Positions 1-10,892 of a DNA stretch of 64,000 nucleotides are shown piece by piece. The notes beneath the pieces are model-generated. The model had not been told where the DNA came from and searched no databases. It saw only the letters and a list, made by a program, of their open reading frames with translations. The stretch is from Linanthus parryae (taxonomy: Eukaryota > Streptophyta > Magnoliopsida > Ericales > Polemoniaceae): positions 114,371,057 to 114,435,056 of the forward strand of contig JALGPY010000001.1 in assembly GCA_023055425.1 (NCBI GenBank), written 5' to 3'. The first letter of the stretch is position 1; each line of letters starts with the position of its first letter. Made by a program: the position numbers and the translations under genes.

Positions 1-171
1 TTCATTTGAGATTAAGAAAGATCAAACTTCCGATGCCACTGTTCTAGAGCTTGCTTCAAATCGTACGGTGATTTAACAATTTTTTTTTTGTACGAACCAA
101 AATTCAAACGAGGACTATAAGAATCTACCTATAGCTTCTTAGCTAGTTATGGGGGGACAATCCACCCAGTT

Positions 172-453
172 TCAAGCTAAACCACACTTCAGTCCTCTAG
201 AAACTACCCAATTTACAACCTCATTAGCTTCTCTACTAATCCATATAACTCTAATGTTTCTATCAAAAAGATAACATCTAATCGCAGCAACAATCTGTCC
301 TACTTTCCAAGAGCACACTAGCTCATTGTATATCATTTGAACCAGGGATTGGTTGTCTGATTCCAAGATGCAAATATTCTGGTATTCAGTTGTACCTGAA
401 CATGGTGCTCTCAATGCAAGTCCTTCTGCCATCAACACAGAGGAGGCAGTCAT
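172..453 (-). pseudogene. LINE RNase H-like C-terminal domain fragment
   Basis: The 93-residue open stretch has the pattern of the RNase H domain that ends plant LINE ORF2: an alanine/glutamate-rich helix (AEGLALRA), ESDNQSLV, and WISREANEVVNWV near the end, where the family usually has an HV.R..N..AD motif. The N-terminal half of RNase H (first catalytic Asp with the DGS motif) is missing from this frame. The segment 454-911 downstream in + coordinates is further decayed LINE sequence without a readable frame. Confidence 0.7.
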
Positions 454-911
454 TTTACACTACTGATCTACAACCAACATTCTAAACTCATCTCTCATGA
501 TCCATGCCATAAAGCCCCTTGGTTTATCTTGCCTCCAGCTAGCATCACAGTTTACCTTGAGGAGGCCTTAAGGAGGGTTTTTCCAGAAAATTCTCACACT
601 CTCATCCCTCTACTTAGTTATCTAGGTTGGGAAGGAAAAGGGATTTGGCCATGAGCTTTTCAGGACAGATTTTGAGAGAGCTTACATCTCTTGATAGCTT
701 GATTACGCTTGACCTCACAATGCTGAAAAATAAATTCATTTATGATTTTCCAGATGAACTAGCAACCCCAAATTATCTTCTATACCCAATCCTGAGCATA
801 ACTTTGCTCTTTAACTTCCTCTGCCATATCTATCTACCAGTGCCTTAAGTTAAACTCAGCATCCCACCCATTATCTATAGATCCTGGTTAGCCAAACCAG
901 AAAGGTCTAAT

Positions 912-1851
912 CTAGGGGCATCTAAACAAAATGTGAGTACTTATCTCCACTTCATGTTCACAAATAGAGCAAATGGTAGAGATAGCTTTGATTCGCTTGA
1001 GGAGATTTTCCTTTGAGGGAAAAGCATTGCTACAAAGATTCCAAACAAAGTGCTTCAACTTGGATGGAATATTAAGAGACCAGCACAGTTTCCAACAATG
1101 CTCTGTCATAATGTAGGGAGACTTGTTTTGAGCTGAAATAACAAGAGCACCATATCCATATTTGGCAGAATAGCTCCCTTAGGTAGTCCGAGCACAATGA
1201 AAGACATCTTCACATTGAAAATGAGAGAGGGGGTTTTTGAGAATGGTTTTTGATGTCTCAGGAGGAAGACATTTTTTTATGAAAATGACCTTCCAAGTTC
1301 TGACGTTGGGGTTAATAAGCTCAACCACTTTCTTTTTGGCACAAGCTTCTGAAATTGATAAAGCATCACTAGAGTTCTGGTTGGTCCAATTATCTTGGAT
1401 TAACAATTTTTTCCCTGCACTAACTTTCCGCTTTCCTTGCTTCTTTAAGAGCTCTAACAACAAGAATACTACTACAAGCCCAACTTCTTGTAGTGCCTTT
1501 TTTTTCAGCAAGGAAATGTCCATTTGGATAATAGATGCTTTTGAGAAATCTTGCCAAAAGAGACTCATGACTCTACATTAATCTCCACCCTAACTTAACC
1601 AACAATGCAATATTAAAAAGAGTTGAAATCCCTAAATCTCAGGCCTCCTTCCCATTTATGGAATGTGATCTTGTCCAAGCTAACCAGGTAATGGACTTTT
1701 TATCAACCTTCCACCAGAAGTTCTGTGTGATTTGATTTATCTTTTTGCACAAATCATTTGGAAGGAGGAAACATTGCATAATATTGCTTGGAATGGCCTG
1801 ATCCACATATTTGATTAACACCTCTTCACTTCTTGGAAGAGCAACATCCAT
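912..1851 (-). pseudogene. LINE ORF2 region between RT and RNase H, including zf-RVT
   Basis: Three separate open stretches on the minus strand: 1851-1639 (lead-in with NFWWKVDKKSITWLAW, typical of the stretch after the RT palm), 1568-1179 (LIQDNWTNQNSS and a following lysine-rich part) and 1109-912 (zf-RVT: WSLNIPSKLKHFVW followed by C..C and H....C spacing in ICSICEHEVEISTHILFRCP). The order matches plant L1 ORF2. The stretches lie in different frames, so this is a broken remnant. Confidence 0.75.
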
Positions 1852-1901
1852 TTCCAGCCTTTGAGCTTGGCTCTTACTCTTTCCACTATGAACTTTCCAG
1901 C

Positions 1902-2948
1902 TTATATTCTAGTCTTTCCCCAGAACAGAGGAAGACCCATGTATTTGTCTTTTGTTGACATCTCATGAATACCAAACTTTGCAAGAAGGTGATTCTTGAA
2001 CTCAGCTGAAGTATTAGGAGAGTATAAGACACTGGTTTTTTGAACACTTATTTTCATGCCTGAGGTGTTTTTAAAACTGGACACTATTTGGCAAAACTTG
2101 TCTACCTCTTCTTCTTTACTCTGTAGGAAAATTATTGCATCATCTTCAAACAACATATGAGATATACGGATAGCTTTCCTACTAATCTTGATTCCTGACA
2201 TTGAGTATGATTTCAGAGCTTTGGACAACATCTTGGAGAAGACATCAGCTAAAAATAAAAGAGAGATAGGGGATAGGGGATCTCGTTGTCTTAGGCCTCT
2301 TTGAGGCGAGAAAAAAGGGGTATGATGACCATTTATGAATACTGCAGAGGAGACACTAACCACACATTGGATAATCAAATTGTCCATTTAGTAGAGAAGC
2401 CTAACTTTAACATAACAGCTTCCAAGAAACTCCAACAGACTCTATCATAGTCTTTGACAAGGTCTAGCTTGACTGCCATACACCCCACTCTCCCTGACTT
2501 CTTCTTCTCGACATAAGTGAACATTTCATGAGCTATAATCAGATTATCTTGTATCAGTCTATTCGGCACAAATGCACCTTATGCTTCACTAGAGATAATC
2601 TTCAGGATATACTTGAATCTGTTAGCAAGAACTTTTGCAATCACTTTATAACATAAATTGCACAGGCTTATAGGCCTAAAATTGATGAGTGACTTTTGGA
2701 ATCAAGGCTATTAATGACTTTTTATCAAGAAACCACTTCTAAAGAAATTCTAAAAAGCAATAGCAAGATCCAAGTGTACATTTTCCCATTGACTTCGATA
2801 GAAAATTACTGCTGAAACCATCCACTCCTGGTGCTTTGGAGGGGCCTAGCTGAAACACAGCTCTTTTGATTTCTTTAATGCTTGGGATTTTGCACAATTC
2901 CTCATTCATAATCTCCGTAATGACTTGAGATAGACAGTTCAGCACCAT
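1902..2948 (-). pseudogene. LINE reverse transcriptase, broken
   Basis: Minus-strand pieces at 2948-2739 (KAPGVDGFSSNFL, the usual SKAPGPDGF motif), 2569-2375 (RLIQDNLIIAHE and VKLDLVKDYDRVCW, the usual D..KAYD..W motif) and 2387-1902 (GLRQRDPLSP and FEDDAIIF) together cover the RT fingers and palm. In the catalytic box the usual Y/FADD has become FEDD: both aspartates are kept but the preceding Ala is replaced. Frames change between pieces, so no active enzyme can be made. It continues the LINE ORF2 from 3028-3309. Confidence 0.85.
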
Positions 2949-3027
2949 CTCAGCTCAAGTCTAGACTTTTCTTGGAAGAGTTTCTGGAAGTACAGGCAAA
3001 AACTATCTTCGATGTCGTAAAAATTGT

Positions 3028-3168
3028 CTACCCAATATCCCCTGCATTTTGAATTCTCACATTAGCATTACACCCACTTCTTTGGATGGTGTTGGAATGG
3101 AAGAACTTTGAATTTTGATCTTCCAATTTGAAATGTTGAAATCTGGATTTTTGTAGCCATAATCTCTC

Positions 3169-3205
<37 letters not shown>

Positions 3206-3309
3206 CCTCTCTCTCTCTCGCTCTCTTCTTCTTCTTCTTCTTCTTCTTCTTCTTCTTTGAGTTGTTTTTTCAATGCACTCTGTTCAGCTTCCACAAATTT
3301 CAAATCCAA
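3028..3309 (-). pseudogene. LINE ORF2 linker with microsatellite-expanded acidic/basic run
   Basis: The minus-strand frame reads EAEQSALKKQL, then a run of Glu followed by Arg/Glu, then RLWLQKSR and NSKFFHSNTIQRSG. The flanking motifs correspond to the EE..W.QKSR...GD.NTKFFH..RR motif that precedes the RT in plant L1 elements. The charged run is encoded by the simple repeat at 3174-3257, which grew inside the coding frame without breaking it locally. The upstream end meets the Harbinger junction near 3303. Confidence 0.7.
3174..3257. repeat. Compound (CT)n-(CTT)n microsatellite inside LINE ORF2
   Basis: Plus-strand CT repeats with one CCCC interruption run into about nine TTC units. On the coding (minus) strand they give GA and GAA repeats, read as Arg-Glu and Glu runs. 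The number of units is likely variable between individuals. Confidence 0.95.
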
Positions 3310-3362
3310 AAATTTGAAATACAGACGGATTTGAATTCCCCTGTTTGGACAGTATCTATAAT

Positions 3363-4616
3363 CTAGAATTTGAAATCTAACACAATCTCATGCCATAAGA
3401 AGTTATGCAGGATACAGCAGGCACTAATGATCCTAATTTGACTTTTCACACTATAGAAACAAGGTGCACGAAGAATGGCCCATATCTTCTTCAACAGAGT
3501 AAATGCTCGCACAATTTCGTTACGTGCACATGAATGGAGAAGATTAAATAGCTCTTTGCTAGAAGTTGGATTATTTCCTCTCCACAACTGTAAATGATAA
3601 CGAGTGCCTCTGTACGGTGCCAAAAAACCAGGACTATTCGTATACCCAGCATCTACTAAAAAAATATTTTTCTACAAAAAAAATATGTGTGTGTTAATTA
3701 TATTTAAATAGAGTACACCGAATCCAAAGATACTAGACGATAAGACAAACTTTTGGGAAGTTTTAGACCGTTTGGTCACTGCAACGCATCACGCAAAACC
3801 CGAGCGTCCGATGCCGATCCCTTCCAACCAGGTAATACATAAGTGAACCTCAAATAGGAATCTCAAGCTGACGTTAGAGCTAAGATATTCTTTTCGGTTC
3901 CTATATATCTCCTGATGGGACCGTGAGAGGAACATGAGTTCTATCAAGTGCCTCAACAACTCCCTATAAAATAGAGATATTATCCACAATTAGAAGTAAA
4001 GATTATAACACTTCAATTAACCAAAGATATCCATTAAAAAGTACCTTAAACCGTTTCCACTTGCTAGAATCACTCATTGCCATTGAAGTGTAGTCTTGCT
4101 TTATTAACTTGTTGCCTATCTTTAACACTGCTAGTAGCACAGTATGAAATTGCCTACTTATAGTTTCTCCAGAACGAGCAAGGACTTCTTTTACGTTGCT
4201 ATTTTTGTGGTCGTGTCCAAGGATGTACAAGAATAAAGTTACCATCTCGCCAACAGTAACATTTCTTGTAGGTACCAATCTCCCATCTTCACACAATATA
4301 CCACACAATTTATGAAATACTAGTGTAGGCATTCGAGTTGTCCTAAACATACCGATTGAATCTGAAACGACCTCAAAAATATTCCTCTAGCATACATCCT
4401 TTCTTTTCTGATTCCACTTGTCCAACACTCGAAAGAGTGTTTCACGCTATATTGAGTTCCCATAAGTACCAAGAGTACTCCCATAAAAAAAACTATTAAT
4501 TCTTCTTCATCCTCTTCTACTTTTTCTCTAATACGTTTGCGTCCAGCAAGTTGATTCGTTGCACTTTCACCCATTATGGCATATGTATTACAATTCAAAA
4601 ATCCCATCATTAACAT
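3363..4616 (-). pseudogene. PIF/Harbinger transposase, broken
   Basis: Minus-strand blocks appear in family order. An N-terminal part (4616-4330) is followed by a helix-turn-helix-like block (4350-4003, with FHKLCGILCEDGRLVPTR and SGETISRQFHTVL). Next come ALDRTHVPL and YRNRKEYLSSNV (3989-3830), then GSASDARVL in another frame. A short intron ends TTGTAG near 3671, and VDAGYTNSPGFLAPYRGTRY through RIISACCILHNF (3660-3390) closes the protein. The first two acidic catalytic positions are present (ALDRTH, SASD). The third, normally the Glu of an ERxFG motif, reads Val in EIVRAFTLLKK. There are frame changes and a TGA just before the intron. It is inactive. Confidence 0.85.
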
Positions 4617-4619
4617 ATA

Positions 4620-5940
4620 CTACAATTGATCACATCCGAGTTAAGCCAATTTACATATGCAAAAGATGTGTCTTTATCCCAAGGATAGGCTTAAACTTAC
4701 AATTGATCTATAAGTACTACAAACATATTTTGCATAACACCTTGGCAGCTTAAGTACTACAAACATATTCTGCACTATGGCAGCATGTTTTAGGGAACTA
4801 TATAAACTAATTAAACTACTTTACTTTTAACTAGTTACCGCGAAAGGGAAAAAATCATACTGAAAAAACATATGAAAAACCATTATCAAACCAGAGTTCC
4901 TCACTAGAGCAAATTGGGGGCATCTCCATTTTTTTAGTTTGAATCTCTTTCAGAGAGCAAAATCATCAAACGACAACATACACATCCTAGGATTTAAGGG
5001 GTACAATTAATCAGCTAAACCCAAATCACATTAGGATCAGGAAATGATAGAGAAGAAGTAAGACTGGTACTTCAACAATACTGAAGAACTAACTGTTGAA
5101 GAATGAAGAGTTAACTGAAGCAAAGCAAAATAATTAAACTAATTAAGCTTTTTACCATCAAGGAAAAAAAGATGATAGAATACACAGTTTCACTCCCAGT
5201 TGACAAGCTCAAGTGGAATGGAAAGAAATCATCAAGAAAACTCATCATCTAGTGATTAGGAATGGGATGAATAAATCTCAACAAGTTAATTCAGAAGAAC
5301 CCATCAGTCTCTGCTACAAGTTGAGCTAACTCAGAAGAGCCAATAAATCTTTGCTGCAATCAGATCCAAAAAATCCGAGAAAGAAACCAACCTGAAATCC
5401 CAAATTGGGTCTGACCAATCTGATGCTGATCCTCAGAAGAAACCCAAATGAGCTCACACTAGAAACATATACAGACAATCATTAATTAAATGATAATCAA
5501 GGAGAAACCCTAATCTATACTTGCACAAATCAGATCGTTAACACACAAAATCATCACTACAAAGAGAATCACGAGAAAAACCTAATTTGTACGAATCAGA
5601 ACGGGAGATAGGAGGAGAGACACTAGCTTCATATCGGGAGACGGAGAGAGAACCACAAAACCTAGTCAATACTCACACGAATATAGAGAGAACATCTTCA
5701 CGATTAAGATCGCACAGAGGAAGAGAGTAAGACAGAAGAGAGGGAGACAGAGGAAGAGAGTAAGAGATAGACGTACCAGGTGAGGCTCGATGTAGATGAC
5801 GACCTGTGAGGCTCGATGTAGACGATGACCACCGCGAGTTTCTTCTCTCGCGCAGAGAGAAATTGAAATGACCTTGCCGGACTTCGGAATTGAAATTCCT
5901 CACTTAACCCACGCGAAATCCACTGTTGATTCATTTATGC
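4620..5940 (-). other. Harbinger leader and intron-like non-coding part
   Basis: No protein-coding frame was recognised. The segment reads, on the minus strand, like a 5' UTR and long first intron: a CT-rich start (about 5900-5680) then AT-rich sequence up to the transposase start at 4616. Its first 500 bases match 63060-63600 in the other Harbinger copy, which shows it belongs to the element and not to the LINE. Confidence 0.6.
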
Positions 5941-6055
5941 ACCTAAAGGCCCAAATCAAATCCATTGTCATTTAAATATCCAAACAGTGGATTTGGGCCC
6001 AAATCCCACCAAATCCAAATCCAGACCCAAATCCTTGTCAATCCAAACAGACTGT

Positions 6056-6550
6056 ACAAGAATTTTCTCTTTAATCCTTCTGATCTTCTCCTTGGTATTG
6101 TCAAATTTATTTTTGCTACACCTTCTAAAGAGATGTCTGCATTCATAGCGTTTCTTTTGAACTTTGAACATGGAGCAGGCAGAGCTAGAAACTCCACCCT
6201 TGTTTGACCACCTCACTAAATTGAGGAGGTCCTATCCATCTGTTCTCTATTTCGAACTGGTCTTTCATGGGGCTAGTGTCAATGACCAAGGGACATTGGT
6301 CAGAGCCTGTCATGATCTCATTTATGAGTTATGACCATGCGCTTAGGGTACATCACTCTCCAATCTGCATAAGCCAACAGTCTATCGAGTTTTTCTCTAA
6401 CATTGCCAGAAATTCTGTTAGTTAACCAAGTGTAGCTCAACCCTTTTGAATCAATTTCAAGCAGTCCCCCAATCTGAGATTCTTTTAGCAAATTGAGCAA
6501 TTTCCCAACATGTAGCCTGCATCCCCTCTTTGTTATCTTCGTACGTTAAG
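6056..6550 (-). pseudogene. LINE endonuclease C-terminal part and linker
   Basis: Minus-strand stretch 6500-6318 has the end of a plant L1 endonuclease: GLSYTWLTNRISGNVREKLDRLLAYADW, matching the usual G..(F/Y)TW.N.......RLDR.L....W pattern. Stretch 6216-6056 has RRCSKNKFDNTKEKIRRIKEKI, the helix that follows in ORF2. The catalytic N-terminal half of the endonuclease is absent; readable LINE sequence stops near 6550. Confidence 0.75.
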
Positions 6551-6898
6551 AGTCAGTGCTCCTTTGATACATTGCCATTTGTTATACTAGTAGCAATTAA
6601 GTTTGGAGTACAGAATAGGATATCAAGCTGCACATCCATAGTGTTCATAATTATAAGAAAATAACACACATTTATTTATGTTTCCAGGATGCAATACCGA
6701 CAAGTCATAGACAATGTGATTCTCGTCAGACGCATTGCCAGCCCAACGTTTCACATGCACATGACAATACACTTAAGCAAATAAAAATAAGGTAGCACAA
6801 CACATTTTACAGATACACACATTTGTTTATTGTTCTTCACCATGGAAGCAGACAACATGAAAATTCACATCCCCCATTGACTACTAAATAGTGTCATA

Positions 6899-8111
6899 TC
6901 AGTTGAGATGATGATCTTCAATATGCTTTGAGAATTCCAAACAGAAGTCCATCAGTGTTATTGGATCTTCAACGTTCTCATTCAGTTTTTCGTATTCGAA
7001 AGTCCATTTCACCACATTGTCCACTCCTTTGGTGTCGACGTGAACTGTAGCTGTGAAATCCTTGTACAGCTTCATGAGATCTCCTTCGGAAACCTTGAAG
7101 GTCACAGACTTGTTTTCCTCATCTATGGCTCCCACTACTACCCTAGTGATCTTCTGCTTTCCTTCCGTATGTTTAAATTAATCATCAGGTTTAGTTATTT
7201 ATTTTTATTTATAAAATTAAAACTACGGGATAAGTACAAATAGCATTTACACATACCATGAGTGTAGTTCCAGACGACGATAGAGCCAACAGTACCCCAT
7301 TCACCTTCATGTAGGTCAACACCTTGTATGTGAGTGGGGGTAATTTCTGAAATTTCATGTGGTTTGTACCTGAATAAGTCATGGAACAAATCTGCGTCAG
7401 ACTGTATTTCTATCTGTCTCACCAATTTTCCATGCAACCCAATCTCATTTGGAATCTCAGATGAACTGTTGAGATGATGATCTTCAATATGCTTGGAGAA
7501 ATCCAAACAGAAGTCCATCAGTGATGTTGGATCTTCAACGTTGTCATTCAGTTTTTCAAATTCGAAAGTCCATTTCACCACATTGTCCTCTCCTTTGGTG
7601 TCCACGTGAATTGTAATTGTGAAGTTTTTGTACAGCTCCATCAGATCTCCTTCGAAAATCCTGAATACAACAGACTTGTTTTCCTCATCTATGGCTTCCG
7701 CTGATGCCTTAGCAATCTTTTGCTTTCCTTCTGTATATTTAAATAGAAAAACTCATCAAGCCATACGTAATATTGAGGGACGATATAACCTTGTTACTCG
7801 CAACAAGGATAAAACTTAACCATGAAAATAAACCACTAGGTTTATTGTTTTTATTCCATAAATATAAACGAAACTACCGGAAAAGGAAAGCGTGTGCTTA
7901 AGTACATAGTAGAATTTACACGTACCATGAGCATAGTTCCAGACCATGATAGAGCCAACTGCTCCCCATTCCCCTTCATGTAGATCAACACCTTGTATGT
8001 GAGCGGGGCAATTTCAGAAGTTTCGTGTGGTTTGTTGCTGAATAAGTCGTGGAACAAATCCGCATCGGATTGTATTTCAACCTTCCCCACCAATGATCCA
8101 TGCAACCCCAT
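6899..8111 (-). pseudogene. Two-domain major latex protein (MLP, Bet v 1 fold) gene with frameshift
   Basis: Three exons on the minus strand: 8111-7926, 7730-7257 and about 7161-6899 (stop TGA at 6899-6901). Exon 1 and the first part of exon 2 encode one Bet v 1/MLP domain (VEIQSDADLFHDLF ... ENKSV...GDLMELYKNF ... KWTFEFEKLN ... DFCLDFSKHIEDHHLN). A short linker (SSSEIPNE) leads directly into a second domain (GLHGKLVRQIEIQSDADLFHDL...), finished by exon 3. Tandem two-domain MLPs are known in plants, for example Arabidopsis MLP28. Exon 1 lacks one base near 8010 compared with the second repeat, so the frame shifts. The acceptor of intron 2 has AG changed to GG at 7165-7166; an AAG three bases further could serve in frame. 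MLPs bind small hydrophobic ligands in the cytosol; the function here is unknown. Confidence 0.8.
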
Positions 8112-8185
8112 CTCTTGTATGCCTTAATTAAAATTGCAAAAGATGGACAATTGATGTTATGCATCTTCTGCCTCCATGGCCGATG

Positions 8186-8194
8186 CTTTTATAG
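8186..8194 (-). promoter_or_regulatory. TATA box of the MLP gene
   Basis: The minus strand reads CTATAAAAGC about 80 bases upstream of the MLP start codon at 8111, a normal plant TATA position if the leader is about 50 bases long. Confidence 0.6.
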
Positions 8195-8199
8195 TGAGC

Positions 8200-8985
8200 T
8201 ATGTATGAGATGGCACTGATCATTTTTGGGCAATAACAAATTGTGGCCACCGCCAACTTGCACCAAATACTATTATTTAAATACGGTCTAGCAATGCAGG
8301 GAAAGTTCGATCAGAGAATACAAACATCACTCCGTGAAAGAGAGAAGTTTTCCTGGGGCAGTGAAACATGAAAACTTCTTTAGAGTGAAAGATGGTCTAC
8401 TCATAGGACTTGCTCATCTAGAAAAGAATAGTCAAAAAGGGTTGAAAACTACCGAGAATAGTGAAAATATGAATTACTTGTTCTCGTGGAATAACAATCC
8501 ATGACTAACCTAAATGGCATGTTGCGAATGGGGTTGACTAGGAAATGAACCGTGTTTTAGTATGTTACCAGAAGTAGTAAAGAAAAACAAAAAAATCTTG
8601 ATCTAAGGACCCAAATGGTGGTGAATTGCCAAAAAATGTATGTACTCCTCACAAGGTCAAGGGGCTTGTTATCTACGGACTCGGCATCAGGCAGCCTGAC
8701 TTAATGCTCAAGACTCAGAAAACACTAACAACCCCCCAAAAAAAAATACTCCAATAAGAAAATGACGTTTTCACAGTTGGAGCTAAGACCATGTGCCATT
8801 ACTTTATTATAATATGAAGAAGAGTAAGAACCAAAAAGTGGAGCCCGTAGAGACCCTAGAAATCATGAGATATATAACAGGCTGGAGAGGAACCATTCCC
8901 GGATAGCATTGCCTACTTAAACTAAAATAAGAAACATAGATTTCCATTGTAAAGGAAATAACAGTTTAGTATTAACATTCAGTGC
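8200..8985. other. AT-rich spacer without recognisable gene
   Basis: No coding frame, RNA gene or clear transposon end was seen here. The part after about 8760 has weak similarity to sequence around 9960-10060 and may be the eroded start of the tandem duplication described next. Confidence 0.5.
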
Positions 8986-8989
8986 GTAG

Positions 8990-9640
8990 AACCATTCTCT
9001 CTGAGATAATTATGTACCCTTACAGTAGTGGTACTTTTTTTGAGGTAAGGTGTTTTATCTCATACTACAAAATAGTGTTAAGGTCCTTAATTCTCCCTAG
9101 TTAATTATTTCAGGATTTTACGTAAATTCGCTAGTATTTAATTTGTGTCACTCATTTTCCTAGACTTTCAAAATATCAAAGGAAGACATTTGATACAATG
9201 AACATGAATATAGGCTGTAATTTTAATCACAATGCAGAAATTAGAACACCATCACTTCAAAATGGCCCAACATTTCGTGAAGAATAAAAAAACCCAAGTT
9301 CGCACAAATGTGAGAAAATTGTGCTTCCATGCATTTTCCGGGACAGTGTTAAAAGGACAAACTGCCCTACAAAAATATTTTGTCCCTGAGAGTACTATCT
9401 AGCAACTAATATCCTATAGTGTGACACTTTTTGCCCCTTAAAAGACACATTTCTGGGTTGTCGCTTCCTGGTTGGAAGTCAAACGGAAGGGATCAGATGG
9501 CAGGTGGTTAATTTTGATATGGATGCAAACTTGTGCAGCACGACCAAGTAATTGAGTGTGGTTTTTAAAGGAAAGGGACAAAGCTAGAGGTAGGAGAGCC
9601 TGACAGTAATGCCACATTAGTCAGAATATGTGTTCTGAGT
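8990..9640. repeat. Diverged tandem duplication, unit 1
   Basis: Several blocks recur in the same order and orientation about 1.08 kb later. Examples are GAAATTAGAACACCATCACT (near 9237) against GAAATTAGAACGCAGTCACT (near 10396), TATCCTATAGTGTGACAC, and CAGATGGCA followed by GGTGGTTAATTTTG. Similarity is patchy with many substitutions and indels. No protein is encoded. Between the units (9640-10060) nothing recognisable was found. Confidence 0.7.
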
Positions 9641-10064
9641 TCTGCGCCAAACTAGGGCTAGACGGTATCCGATAGAACATTCATAATGGAAGTGACAGTG
9701 GCACATCTCGTATCCCAGCTCCTCTGCGACCTGGTGGTTAGCTGACTCTATCACTTAACCAAACTGCATTATGAAGAAGAGTGTCTCAAATAGATTATTT
9801 TACTATTGCTGATTAATAATGCATCTTTAGGAGCCATCTAAGATGCTGCTCAAAAATACAATATTAAGAAATGTTTAGGTTTGTCTGCAACATCTCAGTT
9901 GGGGTATCTCTAGGTCTGGCATCTTAACACCTTATTTATTTTGTTTAGTTTTTCTACAATATCTCTAGGTAGGAACCGACCATTGACCCTGCAGAGCCCT
10001 CAGAAATCATTGTCCACTTCAACTATAGAATGATCTCCTACTTAAGAATCTTATAGTCCCAATA

Positions 10065-10730
10065 TAGGGGAAATGACATTTTTCAACGCACTGTTAAAAT
10101 TGAATATTTTAAACCATTATGTGTGCCTGAAGATAATTACATAAACTTATACTAGTAATTGAGTTTTTTTGGTACTTTAGAAGATCCTTTAGAAAAAAAT
10201 TAATTTTGTAGATTTTTTAGATAGTGTGAACGTCCCAAAACTTCCCAGGTAGGTACTTATTTGAGGATCTTCCACATACAGTGTAGTGTACATTCCCTTT
10301 GTGTTACTTATTTTTCCCTAGCTTTAAATCATCCAAAACAATATATTTGATCGAACTAATTTGAAGATAAGACGTAATTTTGATCACAAAGTAGAAATTA
10401 GAACGCAGTCACTGCAAAACGACCCGATATTTCATGAAGAATAAAAGAACTCAAGTTAGCACAATTGGCGGAGTTCTATATACATCAAGAGCACAACTGC
10501 ACAACAAAAACGTTATGTCATTGATAGTACTTTCTAGCAACCAGTATCCTATATGATGACACTTTTTACCCCTTAAAATCAGATGGCAAGTTGGTTAAAT
10601 TCGACACGGATGCAAATTTGTGCAGCTCGGCGTAGATAATGAGGGTGGTTTTTAACTGAAAGTGAAAACGGACTAAGCTAAAGGAGGTAGGAGAGCCCGA
10701 AAGTAATACCCACATTAGTGAGAATAGATG
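10065..10730. repeat. Diverged tandem duplication, unit 2
   Basis: Partner of 8990-9640, with the blocks in the same order up to TAGGAGAGCCCGAAAGTAAT. The high divergence suggests an old duplication, clearly older than the large A/B duplication that starts just to the right at 10893. Confidence 0.7.
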
Positions 10731-10892
10731 TTCTGACTTCTCCGAACTTTCTTCTGAAGTCCCTTCCGCCAAATGAGGGACAGAGGTCATCAGCCCTCGA
10801 TACCAAAGACTGGCAGAGCTGTCCTTGACACCCTGGTACTCTACCAATCCTCCCAACTGCTTTATTAAGAAATGTTTTCCATTGTATAATAC

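Larger units (their letters stand above)
3303..6052 (-). mobile_element. PIF/Harbinger DNA transposon nested in the LINE
   Basis: LINE ORF2 coding runs into 6056 from the right and resumes near 3303; the 2.75 kb between encodes a Harbinger-type transposase (4616-3363) and a long leader. Both ends carry a CTGTTTGGA-like sequence facing inward (plus strand near 3340; reverse strand near 6050), followed on the right by GGATTTGG-rich DNA, as in PIF/Harbinger termini. Exact ends and the expected 3 bp target duplication could not be fixed. A related 5' end occurs at 62945-64000 in the opposite orientation. No companion Myb-like ORF was seen. Confidence 0.8.
79..6550 (-). mobile_element. Degenerate L1-type LINE, interrupted by a Harbinger element
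   Basis: Read on the minus strand, scattered pieces of one LINE ORF2 appear in the expected order: endonuclease C-terminal part (about 6550-6300), linker (6216-6056), then after a 2.75 kb interruption the rest of the linker (3309-3028), reverse transcriptase (2948-1902), post-RT region and zinc-binding zf-RVT (1851-912), and an RNase H tail (453-172). A T tract at 79-89 fits the poly(A) tail of a minus-strand element. No ORF1 or 5' UTR is recognisable, so the copy looks 5' truncated. Frameshifts and stops separate all pieces; the element is dead. Outer boundaries are approximate and no convincing target-site duplication was found. Confidence 0.85.

Noticed and set aside
5673..5934. Ser/Leu-rich frames in the Harbinger leader
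   Set aside because: They come from CT-rich leader sequence and are not conserved in frame with the copy at 63100-63300.
79..6560. Target duplication TCGTACG for the first LINE (near 65 and 6539)
   Set aside because: Only seven bases match, the neighbouring bases differ, and the left occurrence is not adjacent to the T tract.
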